A stretch of DNA of 31,828 nt from an uncultured Lachnospiraceae bacterium (GTDB lineage Bacteria; Bacillota; Clostridia; Lachnospirales; Lachnospiraceae). Below, piece after piece: positions 1 to 8,142 of the stretch. A program made the translations under genes and the position numbers. The number at the start of each line of letters is the position of its first letter. Positions within the stretch are counted from its first letter, which is position 1. The notes under the pieces are model-generated. The model saw only the letters and a list, made by a program, of their open reading frames with translations, had not been told where the DNA came from and did not search any database. The DNA lies in the NCBI GenBank assembly GCA_905236615.1, contig CAJORC010000321.1, positions 1-31,828 of the forward strand. Direction: 5' to 3'.

Positions 1-655
1 ATTCTTTAGGACTGTTCTCGCTGCAACCATTATAAATCCCATCGGTTTCAAAGCGTTCCGCTTCCTCATCATAGCCTTCATGATCGGTCTTTAAAAGATA
101 TGTGAGCTCGATATTTCTTTTACCATATAGCTCGATCCTGTCACCTGTCATTGCGTTCAAAAGAGACGCCACTGAAAATCTAAGCTTTCCCGGATACAAT
201 TTTTCCAGAATATCTATTATATTCAATATTGTCTTGCCGGTTGTGACCTCATCCTCCACAAAAACGATCCTGTCTGTGTCCGGAATTATTCTGTCCATAT
301 CATTTTTCACAAGCTTCTGCTCAGTGGCATGGCTGTGCTCTTCCGAGAAAAAAATATATTCAGCTCCGTCTATGATCTCCCTCGTGGTCTGAATATATTT
401 TGTCCCCAGCGATACAGCAAGTTCCGCACCGATTGCCGTTGCCGTTTCTGCAAATCCAATGAGAAGGAGCCTCTCTCCTTCATATCTGCCTCTCAATTTA
501 TCTGCAAGGTCGTCAAAAAGTGCCAATGCACGCTCCGGCGAAACTGCCATATGTTTTCCCTGAAGCGGATTCACAATGAGATAGTTTCTTTTTTTGTTGT
601 TTTCTCTTTTTGCTATCCTGACAAGGTCCTTTTCTTTATATTCTTTATAGCTCAT
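1..655 (-). CDS. Ter-type phosphoribosyltransferase (PRTase_2), partial, runs off the left edge
   Basis: The gene reads leftwards from ATG at 655 and stays open to base 1, giving about 218 residues with no stop. The product starts MSYKEYKEKDLVRIAKRENN. It carries a PRPP-binding loop of the type VFVEDEVTTGKT and the segments GFAETATAIGAELAVSLG and FFSEEHSHATEQKLVKND. By eye roughly two thirds of residues match the gene at 7042-8142, so the two are paralogues. PRTases of this family belong to the predicted nucleoside-like biosynthetic module of Ter stress operons; a C-terminal TRSP domain is expected beyond the window edge. Its ATG shares one base with the stop of the upstream AraC gene (TAATG), so translation of the two is probably coupled. 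The substrate is unknown. Family assignment is firm; the role is inferred. Confidence 0.85.
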   Translation of the reverse strand, partial: MSYKEYKEKDLVRIAKRENNKKRNYLIVNPLQGKHMAVSPERALALFDDLADKLRGRYEGERLLLIGFAETATAIGAELAVSLGTKYIQTTREIIDGAEYIFFSEEHSHATEQKLVKNDMDRIIPDTDRIVFVEDEVTTGKTILNIIDILEKLYPGKLRFSVASLLNAMTGDRIELYGKRNIELTYLLKTDHEGYDEEAERFETDGIYNGCSENSPKE

Positions 656-1488
656 TAAATCTCTCCGTTCATTATCCTGAACTGTTTCGGAGTCCTGCCG
701 AATTCCTTTCTAAACTGTTTGGTAAAGTAGCTTTGATCGTTGTAATTAAGAATATTTGAAATTTCAGTTATTGAAATTTTGCTGTTAAGCAGGAGCTCTT
801 TTGCCTCTGTGAGCTTCCGCTTTTTTATATATTCTGAAATGGTAATCCCTGTGTCCTTCTTGAAATATCCGGAAAGTGAACTGCGGTTAAGCCCTACATG
901 GGAACAGATATCACTCATGTTTATATTTTCATATATATTGTCCTGGATAAATGTGATGACGGAATAGGTATATTTGCTGCATAGCGAGTAACCGGTCATA
1001 TTTACGGGGATTATCTCGGAATTATTATCCGATGCCCTGAAATAGTTTATATCAGAGGAAATGTTATCACAAAATATACTTTTTACAAGACGGATCACCT
1101 TCGACAAAGTTGTAATATTTACATGAGGCGTATCTTTTAAAAGTTTAATATATTCTTCTTTTTTATCATCAAAAATAAAATGTGACAGGTATCCCCATGG
1201 GAGGCGTTCAGGCGATGCGGCACCTATGGGAGGTGTGGTTATATACAGGTTCTCATCGATTTTTGCAACTGACATCTGACATCCGTCATACATTTCGATA
1301 ATTGTTACGCCATCGGGATATTTTCCCTTTTTTCCTATTGTGTCAGGCGGATTCGCGAAGCCCTCAGGATCATAGACTTTCCGAAATTCATCCGGAAACA
1401 CATATTCAAGCCTGCCGCTGTAATTTACTATGGAAAAAGGTATTTTAGTCAGTTCATAGATTTGGGAAAGGACAGATTCTTTATTCAA
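655..1488 (-). CDS. AraC-family transcriptional regulator
   Basis: A cytoplasmic DNA-binding regulator of about 277 residues. The last 100 residues form a classic AraC double helix-turn-helix: NMSDICSHVGLNRSSLSGYF is followed by a second helix pair with ITEISNILNYNDQSYFTKQF and the family signature ending in FGRTPKQFR. The N-terminal 170 residues look like a small sensor domain (ELTKIPFSIVNYSG near its start), with no ligand that can be named. The frame is open to an ATG at 1536, but I prefer TTG at 1488 because a good AGGAG lies 8 bases upstream of it, while the ATG has no convincing ribosome binding site. The stop overlaps the ATG of the Ter-type PRTase gene, so that operon is the likeliest target, probably with autoregulation. 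It diverges from the esterase gene at 1831. Confidence 0.85.
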   Translation of the reverse strand: MNKESVLSQIYELTKIPFSIVNYSGRLEYVFPDEFRKVYDPEGFANPPDTIGKKGKYPDGVTIIEMYDGCQMSVAKIDENLYITTPPIGAASPERLPWGYLSHFIFDDKKEEYIKLLKDTPHVNITTLSKVIRLVKSIFCDNISSDINYFRASDNNSEIIPVNMTGYSLCSKYTYSVITFIQDNIYENINMSDICSHVGLNRSSLSGYFKKDTGITISEYIKKRKLTEAKELLLNSKISITEISNILNYNDQSYFTKQFRKEFGRTPKQFRIMNGEI

Positions 1489-1573
1489 TATTTTAACTCC
1501 TGATGAAGCACTGCAAGGCCACACATGAAAACTCACAAAAATACATATTTATCTGACAATTGTAACATATTTT

Positions 1574-1601
1574 TTGATTTTTTTGCTGCATTATGTATCA
1601 T
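1574..1601 (+). promoter_or_regulatory. Candidate promoter for the structured leader and esterase
   Basis: TTGATT (1574-1579), a 16-base spacer and TATCAT (1596-1601) resemble a sigma-A promoter. Transcription would start near 1608, just before the first pairing arm of the structured region at 1613. The match is moderate and lies in AT-rich sequence. Confidence 0.35.
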
Positions 1602-1612
1602 ATCTTTTTCGC

Positions 1613-1765
1613 CGGATGCCAAAGCATGAGCTTTGCGCAACGGCGCAACAGCGCAACATAACTGATGACTTGGCTCATGTTCTTTATGAGCCTATGTCAG
1701 AAGGAATGCAGAGCAAAACGGACATCCGATGCTGATAGAGTTAGGCTTCAGCCTTTACTCTATCA
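1613..1765 (+). ncRNA. Candidate structured leader RNA or small RNA
   Basis: Several inverted repeats nest here. CGGATG (1613-1618) can pair with CATCCG (1723-1728) and close a multibranch structure. Inside are a hairpin CAAAGC-ATGA-GCTTTG (1620-1635), three copies of GCGCAAC at an 8-base period (1635-1657), and a hairpin GGCTCAT-gttcttt-ATGAGCC (1672-1692) that extends through TGAC/GTCA (1666-1699). After the closing arm comes a third hairpin, TGATAGAGT/ACTCTATCA (1733-1765) with inner AGGCT/AGCCT. None is followed by a U run, so these are not ordinary terminators. It matches no riboswitch class I recognise. It could be the 5' leader of the esterase mRNA or an independent RNA. Confidence 0.4.
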
Positions 1766-1830
1766 CATACAGAGAACTACATTAAGTCAGTTTATAACAG
1801 GCGTTAGTTATTAGAGGAGGAATTTTACCC

Positions 1831-2925
1831 ATGAAGAAAAAAATAACCGGAATAATATTAGTTGCAATGATGCTCATGACAGCCTGCAGCAACGGAGCTC
1901 AGCAGTCATCAGAAGAAACTACCGTAAATTCGGAGGCGACAGCTTCAGCATCGTCTTCGGAAACGTCAGTCGTGGCAGAGAGTTCTGCAGAATCGAGTTC
2001 TGCAGAGGAAGAAACGGGAACAGATGAAACCGGTGAAAACAGACCTGCTGCGGGAGGAGGCGAAATGGGCACTGACAAAAATGATGATGAAGAACTTCAA
2101 GCCATGCTCTCCGAAACAGTTGATAAATTCACAGTTGAAGAATATACCGATGAGGAAACAGGGCTTACAGTACCATATAATATTTATCTTCCTGATGATT
2201 ATGATGAGAGTAAAAGTTATCCCATGGTCGTTTTCATAGGAGATATGACTACCGTCGGAACAGATACCGAATATTCCCTTACACAGGGATGGGGCGGAGT
2301 AGTATGGGCAACCTCATCCGAGCAGGAAAAACACGAGAGCATTGTGCTTGTGCCTGTATATCCTGAAACGATTCTTGATGATCACGATGGATATACAACA
2401 ACTGATTATGTTAACCTGACACCCGGAATGATAAAGTACGTATCTGAAAAGTATAGCGTTGATACAGACAGGATTTATGGCACCGGCCAGTCTATGGGTG
2501 CAATGACGACACTTTATCTTGCGGCACATAATCCTGACCTCTATGCAGCCGTACTTATTGTAGACGGACAGTGGGATGTAAGTGAGATAAAGGGCATTGA
2601 AGATGTAAATATGATTTATATTGCAGCAGGAGGAGACGAGAATGCATTTAACGGGCAGAGTGAAGTAAAAGCGATGTTTGACGAGGATGGAGTGCCCTAC
2701 TCGGAAGTTTCGGGTCTTGATGCACAGTCTGACAGAGCAGGACTCGAAGAAGCCGTAAGCAAGATGCTTGCGGAAGGCAACAGCCATAATTTCATAACCT
2801 GGGAAGCCGGAACTGTCCTCAAAGAAGGTCAGAGCTCAGAGGGAGCAGCAGAACATATGGCATCATTTGATTATGGTTATAAGTTGGAGTCAGTCCGTGA
2901 CTGGATTTTCTCTCAGACAAAATAA
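1831..2925 (+). CDS. Secreted lipoprotein alpha/beta-hydrolase (esterase/PHB-depolymerase-like)
   Basis: A 364-residue protein with a lipoprotein signal peptide. The lipobox MTAC places the lipidated cysteine at residue 19. A Ser/Glu/Thr-rich linker follows to about residue 90, so the enzyme is tethered outside the membrane. The remainder is an alpha/beta-hydrolase: LPDDYDESKSYPMVVFIGD in the N-terminal part, a nucleophile elbow GQSMG with Ser221, and a probable catalytic His319 in GNSHNF. This resembles the secreted esterase/depolymerase and acetyl- or feruloyl-esterase-like families of plant-polysaccharide degraders, but the substrate cannot be read from sequence. ATG at 1831 has a strong AGAGGAGG upstream. 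It appears to be a single-gene unit behind the structured leader. Confidence 0.85.
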   Translation: MKKKITGIILVAMMLMTACSNGAQQSSEETTVNSEATASASSSETSVVAESSAESSSAEEETGTDETGENRPAAGGGEMGTDKNDDEELQAMLSETVDKFTVEEYTDEETGLTVPYNIYLPDDYDESKSYPMVVFIGDMTTVGTDTEYSLTQGWGGVVWATSSEQEKHESIVLVPVYPETILDDHDGYTTTDYVNLTPGMIKYVSEKYSVDTDRIYGTGQSMGAMTTLYLAAHNPDLYAAVLIVDGQWDVSEIKGIEDVNMIYIAAGGDENAFNGQSEVKAMFDEDGVPYSEVSGLDAQSDRAGLEEAVSKMLAEGNSHNFITWEAGTVLKEGQSSEGAAEHMASFDYGYKLESVRDWIFSQTK

Positions 2926-2941
2926 GCTGTTTATCCTGCAC

Positions 2942-2970
2942 TTGCATAAATATTCACTAAGTGTTATAGT
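2942..2970 (+). promoter_or_regulatory. Promoter of the riboflavin operon
   Basis: TTGCAT (2942-2947), a 17-base spacer and TATAGT (2965-2970) form a good sigma-A promoter. It lies about 30 bases upstream of the FMN riboswitch and between the esterase stop and ribD. Confidence 0.65.
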
Positions 2971-3000
2971 GTAGTCGTTTACAAGTTAATAATTTTTAAG

Positions 3001-3108
3001 TCTTCAGGGCAGGGTGAAATTCCCGATCGGCGGTATAGTCCGCTAGCGCATATGCGCATGACTCCGGTGAGATTCCGGGACCGACAGTAAAGTCTGGATG
3101 GAAGAAGG
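3001..3108 (+). promoter_or_regulatory. FMN riboswitch (RFN element)
   Basis: This shows the conserved RFN blocks: CAGGGCAGGGTGAAATTCCC near the start, GATCGGCGGTATAGTC, a variable stem with GCGCATATGCGC, CCGGTGAGATTCCGGGACCG, and GACAGTAAAGTCTGGATG before the closing GAAGA. P1 is TCTTC (3001-3005) with GAAGA (3101-3105). The class binds FMN and lowers expression of riboflavin genes. Here a strong intrinsic terminator follows 58 bases later, before ribD, so control is most likely by transcription termination. Confidence 0.95.
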
Positions 3109-3165
3109 TTTGATTTATAGAGAGAATATGTTTTAACATGTTTCTTTCTGTATCTGAAAGGCGTT

Positions 3166-3204
3166 AGCCCTGAGTTTATCTTATTGATGACTCAGGGCTT
3201 TTTT
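3166..3204 (+). terminator. Riboswitch-controlled intrinsic terminator
   Basis: AGCCCTGAGT (3166-3175) pairs perfectly with ACTCAGGGCT (3190-3199), followed by a run of T. It stands between the RFN element and ribD, where the FMN-dependent off-switch is expected. Confidence 0.88.
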
Positions 3205-3234
3205 GATCAATAAGAAAAAAAAGAAGAGGCGAAG

Positions 3235-4338
3235 ATGTCCGGAATAGAAGAAAAATTCATGAGACGTGCCATAGAGCTGGCACGAAAAGGCGAAGGATGG
3301 TGTCATCCGAATCCCTTGGTCGGCGCGGTGATCGTAAAGGACGGAAAGATCATAGGAGAAGGATATCATGCAAAATACGGGGAACTGCATGCAGAGAGAA
3401 ATGCTCTTGCGTCATGCAGTGAAAGCCCTGAGGGGGCGGATATCTATGTAACACTTGAGCCCTGCTGCCATTACGGGAAAACACCGCCATGCAGTGAGGC
3501 GATCATAGAGAGCGGGATAAAAAAAGTAATAATAGGCTCAAGAGATCCTAATCCGAAGGTTGCGGGCGGAGGTGTCAGAGCACTCAGGGAAGCCGGAATA
3601 GAAGTTGTGGAAGACTTCCTCAGAGATGAAGCTGATGAATTGAACAGGATATTTTTTCATTATATTTCCAAAGATACGCCTTATGTCATCGGTAAATATG
3701 CAATGACCGCCGATGGAAAAATTGCCACGGCAACCGGTGAATCAAAATGGATAAGCGGCGAAAGATCCAGAGAAGAAGTACAGTTCCTCCGCCACCGCTG
3801 TATGGGGATAATGGTCGGGATAGGAACCGTGATGGCAGATGATCCGATGTTGAACTGCCGTATGGAAAATGGAAGAAGCCCCGTCAGGATAATCTGCGAC
3901 AGTAAGCTTCGAATTGATATCGAAAGCAGGATAGTGAAAACGGCCGGAGAGTATGAGACGATAATTGCCACAGCATTAAGGGAAGACAATGAAAAGGTAA
4001 AGAAACTTACGGATAAAGGAATAAAAATCCTGAACTGTCCCGGAGAAGCAGATGGAAAAGTTGACTTAAAAAAACTGCTTAAAGAACTTCATTCGTCAGG
4101 AATAGACAGTGTCCTTGCAGAAGGCGGTGCGACGCTTAATGCATCACTGCTTGGGGAAGGACTGATGCAGGAACTTTATGTCTATATCGCACCGAAGCTT
4201 TTCGGAGGAGACGGTAAAAGTCCGGTGGGAAATATGGGGATAATTCACCCGTCTGATGCAGTAATGATGGAAATTGATGAAATAAAAAGCATAGACGGAG
4301 ATTTAAGGATCATATATAAAATTGACAAAGGAGGCTGA
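3235..4338 (+). CDS. ribD: Riboflavin biosynthesis deaminase/reductase RibD
   Basis: A bifunctional 367-residue enzyme that deaminates the pyrimidine formed from GTP and then reduces its ribosyl side chain in riboflavin synthesis. The N-terminal deaminase (about 1-145) has the zinc site: His52 and Glu54 in HAERNA, and Cys77 and Cys86 in EPCCHYGKTPPC. The C-terminal reductase (about 146-367) starts at TPYVIGKYAMTADGKIAT and contains LAEGGATLNASLL. Length is normal for the family. It is the first gene of the rib operon, downstream of the FMN riboswitch, and ribE follows after 2 bases. Confidence 0.96.
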   Translation: MSGIEEKFMRRAIELARKGEGWCHPNPLVGAVIVKDGKIIGEGYHAKYGELHAERNALASCSESPEGADIYVTLEPCCHYGKTPPCSEAIIESGIKKVIIGSRDPNPKVAGGGVRALREAGIEVVEDFLRDEADELNRIFFHYISKDTPYVIGKYAMTADGKIATATGESKWISGERSREEVQFLRHRCMGIMVGIGTVMADDPMLNCRMENGRSPVRIICDSKLRIDIESRIVKTAGEYETIIATALREDNEKVKKLTDKGIKILNCPGEADGKVDLKKLLKELHSSGIDSVLAEGGATLNASLLGEGLMQELYVYIAPKLFGGDGKSPVGNMGIIHPSDAVMMEIDEIKSIDGDLRIIYKIDKGG

Positions 4339-4340
4339 GC

Positions 4341-4979
4341 TTGTTTACAGGAATAGCTGAAGAAAAAGGAAGAGTTAAAAGAATAAGCAGGGGCGAAAAA
4401 AGCTGTTCGGTGGAGATTGAAGCATCAACTGTGACAGAGGACAGTAAGGTCGGAGACAGCATTGCGGTAAACGGTATATGCCTTACAGTCACAAGCCTTA
4501 CGGGGAGCGGTTTCACGGCGGATGTGATGAATGAGACAATAAACCGGAGTTCTTTTTCGGAGCTGAAAAACGGGAGCAGCGTAAATCTGGAGAGAGCAAT
4601 GAGGGCTGACGGACGCTTCGGCGGTCATATAGTGAGCGGTCACATAGACGGAACCGGAAAGATAGCAGCAGTCAGAAATGACGGAAACGCAGTATGGTTC
4701 ACCATCGAAGCTGACAGGGAAATACTTAACGGAATAGTTGAAAAAGGTTCAATAGCCATTGACGGAATAAGCCTGACGGTCGCCTATATCGATGACAGCT
4801 GTTTCAAAGTTTCACTGATCCCGCATACGATTGCAGTAACGACTTTTGCAGATCGAAAACCGGGAGACAAGGTTAATCTGGAAAATGATATCGTTGGAAA
4901 ATATATTTTGAAGGCACTGTCGTTATCAAAAACAGAAACTGATCTGACTATGGAAAAGCTTGTTGAATACGGATTTTGA
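4341..4979 (+). CDS. ribE: Riboflavin synthase, alpha subunit
   Basis: A 212-residue enzyme that dismutates two 6,7-dimethyl-8-ribityllumazines to riboflavin. The two homologous lumazine-binding halves are visible: MFTGIAEEKGRV with VNGICLTV, then GHIVSGHIDGTG with IDGISLTV. The start is TTG at 4341, supported by AAAGGAGG at 4327-4334 and by the conserved N-terminus MFTGI. It is called ribE here in the E. coli/Bacillus sense of the alpha-type synthase; some annotations use ribC. Second gene of the rib operon. Confidence 0.95.
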   Translation: MFTGIAEEKGRVKRISRGEKSCSVEIEASTVTEDSKVGDSIAVNGICLTVTSLTGSGFTADVMNETINRSSFSELKNGSSVNLERAMRADGRFGGHIVSGHIDGTGKIAAVRNDGNAVWFTIEADREILNGIVEKGSIAIDGISLTVAYIDDSCFKVSLIPHTIAVTTFADRKPGDKVNLENDIVGKYILKALSLSKTETDLTMEKLVEYGF

Positions 4980-4989
4980 CAATTTAGAT

Positions 4990-5004
4990 TTCATTATCTA
5001 CAAC
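4990..5004 (-). repeat. End fragment of the dispersed palindromic element
   Basis: TTCATTATCTACAAC, 11 bases after the ribE stop, is identical to the right end of the full element ending at 20579, and the two following bases (GT) also match both full copies. Only 15 to 17 bases remain, so it may be a decayed copy or chance. Confidence 0.4.
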
Positions 5005-5044
5005 GTAGTTTATATAAATAAACAAAAAACAGGAGAGTAAAACA

Positions 5045-6268
5045 ATGAACAAATACTCAACAATAGAAGAAGCACTCGAAGAATTAAGAAAAGGAAAAAT
5101 AATCCTCGTAAGCGATGATGAATCGAGAGAGAATGAAGGGGATATGATATGTGCGGCGGAAACCGCAACGCCGGAAAATATCAACCTTATGGCAAAGTAC
5201 GCAAAAGGACTGATATGTACTCCGATGAGTGAAGAAATTGCTGGGAAACTGAACTTTCTTCCGATGGTAAAAAATAATACTGATAACCATGGAACTGCAT
5301 TCACAGTATCGGTTGACCATGTTGATACGTCAACGGGAATATCCGCTTATGAACGTTCGAAGACCATAATGGCATGTGTGGATGAGAATTCTAAAGCAGA
5401 AGATTTCAGAAGACCGGGACATGTATTTCCGCTGATAGCAAGGAAAAATGGTGTACTCGAAAGAAACGGCCATACCGAGGCTACGGTTGACCTCTGCCGT
5501 CTTGCCGGTTTGAAAGAATGCGGAGTCTGCTGCGAGATAATGGAAGATGACGGAAGCATGATGAAAAAAGAAGGGCTCTGGAAACTTGCAGAAGAGCTCG
5601 ACTTAAAATTCATTACGATAAAGGACCTGCAGGATTACTGCCGCACACATGACAAACATGTGGTAAGAGATGCGGTTGCGAGTCTCCCGACCGAAAGCGG
5701 ACTTTTCAAGATGTACGGATATATAAATGACATCAGCGGTGAACATCATATCGCACTTGTCAAAGGTGATATCGGTGACGGGGAAGATGTTCTCTGCCGT
5801 GTTCATTCGGAATGCCTGACGGGAGATACCTTCGGTTCGCTTCGCTGTGACTGCGGGCTTCAGCTGAAAAAATCAATGGAAATGATAGAAGAGGAAGGCC
5901 GTGGAATTATCCTTTACATGCGTCAGGAAGGCCGCGGTATCGGAATTTTGAATAAGATAAAAGCCTACGCACTTCAGGAAGAAGGATATGATACCGTTGA
6001 GGCAAACTTAAAGCTAGGATTTGCTGCTGACCTGAGGGAATACTGGATCGGAGCACAGATACTCGAAGATCTGGGAGTTAAGTCACTGAGACTTCTTACA
6101 AATAATCCTGATAAGATATACGGTCTTGAAGGATTTAATTTTGAGATAAGATCAAGAGTAAGCATAGAGATAGAACCGCAGAAATATGATTACCATTATC
6201 TTGAGACAAAGAAGAATAAAATGGGTCATATACTTAAACACGATTTCGCAAATGAAAAGATGGCATAA
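5045..6268 (+). CDS. ribBA: Bifunctional DHBP synthase / GTP cyclohydrolase II
   Basis: A 407-residue fusion that supplies both precursors of the lumazine step. Residues 1-200 are 3,4-dihydroxy-2-butanone-4-phosphate synthase with the acidic [12 protein letters not shown] loop and [10 protein letters not shown]. Residues about 205-407 are GTP cyclohydrolase II. Its zinc ligands are Cys257, Cys268 and Cys270 in [15 protein letters not shown], and it has the motif [15 protein letters not shown]. Both halves appear intact. AGGAG precedes the ATG by 9 bases. Third gene of the rib operon, with a 65-base gap after ribE that contains the repeat fragment. Confidence 0.96.
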   Translation: MNKYSTIEEALEELRKGKIILVSDDESRENEGDMICAAETATPENINLMAKYAKGLICTPMSEEIAGKLNFLPMVKNNTDNHGTAFTVSVDHVDTSTGISAYERSKTIMACVDENSKAEDFRRPGHVFPLIARKNGVLERNGHTEATVDLCRLAGLKECGVCCEIMEDDGSMMKKEGLWKLAEELDLKFITIKDLQDYCRTHDKHVVRDAVASLPTESGLFKMYGYINDISGEHHIALVKGDIGDGEDVLCRVHSECLTGDTFGSLRCDCGLQLKKSMEMIEEEGRGIILYMRQEGRGIGILNKIKAYALQEEGYDTVEANLKLGFAADLREYWIGAQILEDLGVKSLRLLTNNPDKIYGLEGFNFEIRSRVSIEIEPQKYDYHYLETKKNKMGHILKHDFANEKMA

Positions 6269-6303
6269 ATAAAACTACATGTTACATAAAGGAGAGAGAA
6301 AAA

Positions 6304-6777
6304 ATGAACAACATCAATGTATTAGAAGGAAATTTAGTTGCACCTCAGGGAATGAGAGTCGGAATCGTAGCATCGAGATTTAACGAGATAATAGTTAATA
6401 AACTGCTCGGTGGTGCTATCGACGGTCTCACAAGACATGGTGTAAAAAATGAAAACATTACGGCTGCATGGGTACCGGGAGCGTTTGAAATCCCCACAAT
6501 AGCCGGTGCTATGGCTGACAGCGGAAAGTATGATGCCATAATCTGTGTCGGTGCGGTTATCCGCGGTTCAACGTCACACTATGATTATGTCTGTGCAGAG
6601 GTTTCAAAGGGAATCGCAGCAATATCTTTAGACAGCGGCATACCGGTAATGTTCGGAATCCTTACTACCGACAATATTGAGCAGGCTATAGAACGTGCCG
6701 GATGTAAAGCCGGCAATAAAGGTTATGACTGCGCAGTTGGTGCCATTGAAATGGTCAATCTGAAAAAGATGATCTAA
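6304..6777 (+). CDS. ribH: 6,7-dimethyl-8-ribityllumazine synthase
   Basis: A 157-residue enzyme that condenses the pyrimidine from RibD with dihydroxybutanone phosphate and normally assembles into pentamers or 60-mers. Typical motifs are present: [44 protein letters not shown] and [15 protein letters not shown]. The start has AAAGGAGAG upstream. It is the last gene of the rib operon; the next downstream structure is the palindromic element at 6867, whose A- and T-flanked inner hairpin may end the transcript. Confidence 0.96.
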   Translation: MNNINVLEGNLVAPQGMRVGIVASRFNEIIVNKLLGGAIDGLTRHGVKNENITAAWVPGAFEIPTIAGAMADSGKYDAIICVGAVIRGSTSHYDYVCAEVSKGIAAISLDSGIPVMFGILTTDNIEQAIERAGCKAGNKGYDCAVGAIEMVNLKKMI

Positions 6778-6866
6778 ATCGATACTATAAAAAAAAGCCT
6801 CAGTATGTTAAAATTTTGAAGATGTAATATGTATTTTTCTGATAAATGAAAAATATGTAGATTGCA

Positions 6867-7002
6867 GTTGCAGATAATTAACAAATCCAAAGCGGGGAAT
6901 AAAAAACGTCGGTACTTACGCCGTGTTCTTTGCGGCGTTAGTACCGTTACGTTTTTTCTTTCAGCGAAAGCGTCCCGCGTCGGATTGTTCATTATCTGCA
7001 AC
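6867..7002 (+). repeat. Palindromic dispersed element, copy 1
   Basis: A 136-base element. Its ends are inverted repeats: GTTGCAGATAATTAACAAATCC on the left, and GGATTGTTCATTATCTGCAAC on the right. The middle holds a long hairpin, GGTACTTACGCCG against CGGCGTTAGTACC, flanked by AAAAAACGT and ACGTTTTTT. That gives the shape of a bidirectional intrinsic terminator after ribH. It encodes no protein. Copy 2 at 20443 has the same orientation, so the copies bracket the Ter island. It could be a MITE-like remnant or a REP/ERIC-like sequence. Confidence 0.8.
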
Positions 7003-7014
7003 GTCACCTATAGA
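6985..7014 (+). promoter_or_regulatory. Candidate promoter of the PRTase/StiP operon, partly inside the repeat
   Basis: TTGTTC (6985-6990) lies within the right inverted end of the element. TATAGA (7009-7014) lies 18 bases further, outside it. If real, the element supplies the -35 box for the Ter biosynthetic genes. The match is only moderate. Confidence 0.3.
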
Positions 7015-7041
7015 TAAAGATTCAGAAATGAGGTAATAATA

Positions 7042-8142
7042 TTGGGATATACTGAGGCAGATTTAGTGCGTATTGCGCGGCGCGAAAACAATAAAAAGAG
7101 AAACTACCTTCTGGTGGACCCGATGCAGGGGAAGCATGTCCCCGTATCTCCGACAAAGGCGCTGCAGCTTTTTGACAGCCTTGCCGATAAATTAAGGGAT
7201 AAATACGATTTCAGTAAAACCTTACTTATTGGTTTTGCAGAGACGGCCACGGCAATAGGTGCGGAGCTTGCGGTTTCGCTTGGAGCGGATTACATCCAGA
7301 CAACAAGGGAACCGATAGAGGGTGTTGACTATCTCTTCTTTTCGGAAGAGCACAGCCATGCCACGGAACAGAAGCTGGTTAAAAATGATATCGACAGGGC
7401 ACTCCTGAAAGCTGACAGGATCGTTTTTGTAGAAGATGAACTTACTACAGGAAAGACGATCCTGAATATTATTTCAATACTTGAAAAAACATATTCGAAA
7501 AAAATCGAATTCTCTGTTGCTTCATTACTGAACGGAATGACTGAGGAAAACCTTGCGGTTTACAGGGAAAAAAATATAGAGCTTTTTTATCTTTTGAAAA
7601 CCGATCACAGTGCTTATACGGAAATTGCAGATAAATTAAAATCAGACGGAAAATATCATGACTGCATTTTCGGGAAAAACGAAAATTATAAGGTCAGAAA
7701 TATCGGCGGCGCGGTAAATGCGAGAAGGCTTGTGAACGGAACCGACTATGCGGAAAAATGTGAAGCTCTCTGGAATGAGATTTATAAAGAAAACAGTGGA
7801 CTGAGCGGGAAAAAGATACTCCTTCTGGGAACGGAAGAGTTCATGTATCCCGCACTTTATACAGGCCGAAAATTTGAAGAAGCGGGAAACACCGTTTACA
7901 GTCATTCGACTACAAGAAGTCCCATAGAAGTCAGCTGCGGCAGTGCCTATCCTCTCCATGAAAGATACGAGCTCAGAAGTCTTTACGATGAAGAAAGAGT
8001 TACTTTTATCTATGATCTCGGAAAATACGATCATGTTTTTGTGATCACGGATTCGAAAGAGGGCAGCGCCGGAGAGGAAACTCTTATAAATGCAGTGGCA
8101 GAATACAATGATAATATAAGTTTGATCAGGTGGTTTAATTGA
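7042..8142 (+). CDS. Ter-module phosphoribosyltransferase with TRSP domain
   Basis: A 366-residue cytoplasmic protein. Residues about 15-230 are a PRTase_2-type domain with the PRPP loop VFVEDELTTGKT (residues 129-140). Residues about 235-366 form the TRSP domain; its naming motif is present as TTRSPIEVS near residue 290, followed by GSAYPLHERYELRSLYDEE. The family occurs in Ter operons, where it is predicted to help build a nucleoside-like metabolite; the reaction is unproven. The start is TTG at 7042 with GAGG about 9 bases upstream, and the N-terminus aligns with the partial paralogue at 1-655. The stop overlaps the next start (TGATG), so the two genes form a coupled pair. Confidence 0.88.
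   Translation: MGYTEADLVRIARRENNKKRNYLLVDPMQGKHVPVSPTKALQLFDSLADKLRDKYDFSKTLLIGFAETATAIGAELAVSLGADYIQTTREPIEGVDYLFFSEEHSHATEQKLVKNDIDRALLKADRIVFVEDELTTGKTILNIISILEKTYSKKIEFSVASLLNGMTEENLAVYREKNIELFYLLKTDHSAYTEIADKLKSDGKYHDCIFGKNENYKVRNIGGAVNARRLVNGTDYAEKCEALWNEIYKENSGLSGKKILLLGTEEFMYPALYTGRKFEEAGNTVYSHSTTRSPIEVSCGSAYPLHERYELRSLYDEERVTFIYDLGKYDHVFVITDSKEGSAGEETLINAVAEYNDNISLIRWFN

Noticed and set aside
1660..1705. CTGATGA followed by a hairpin, resembling the core of a hammerhead ribozyme.
   Set aside because: The GAAA that should follow stem II is absent; the hairpin is followed by TATGTCAGAAGG. No stem I/III with a cleavage site was found.
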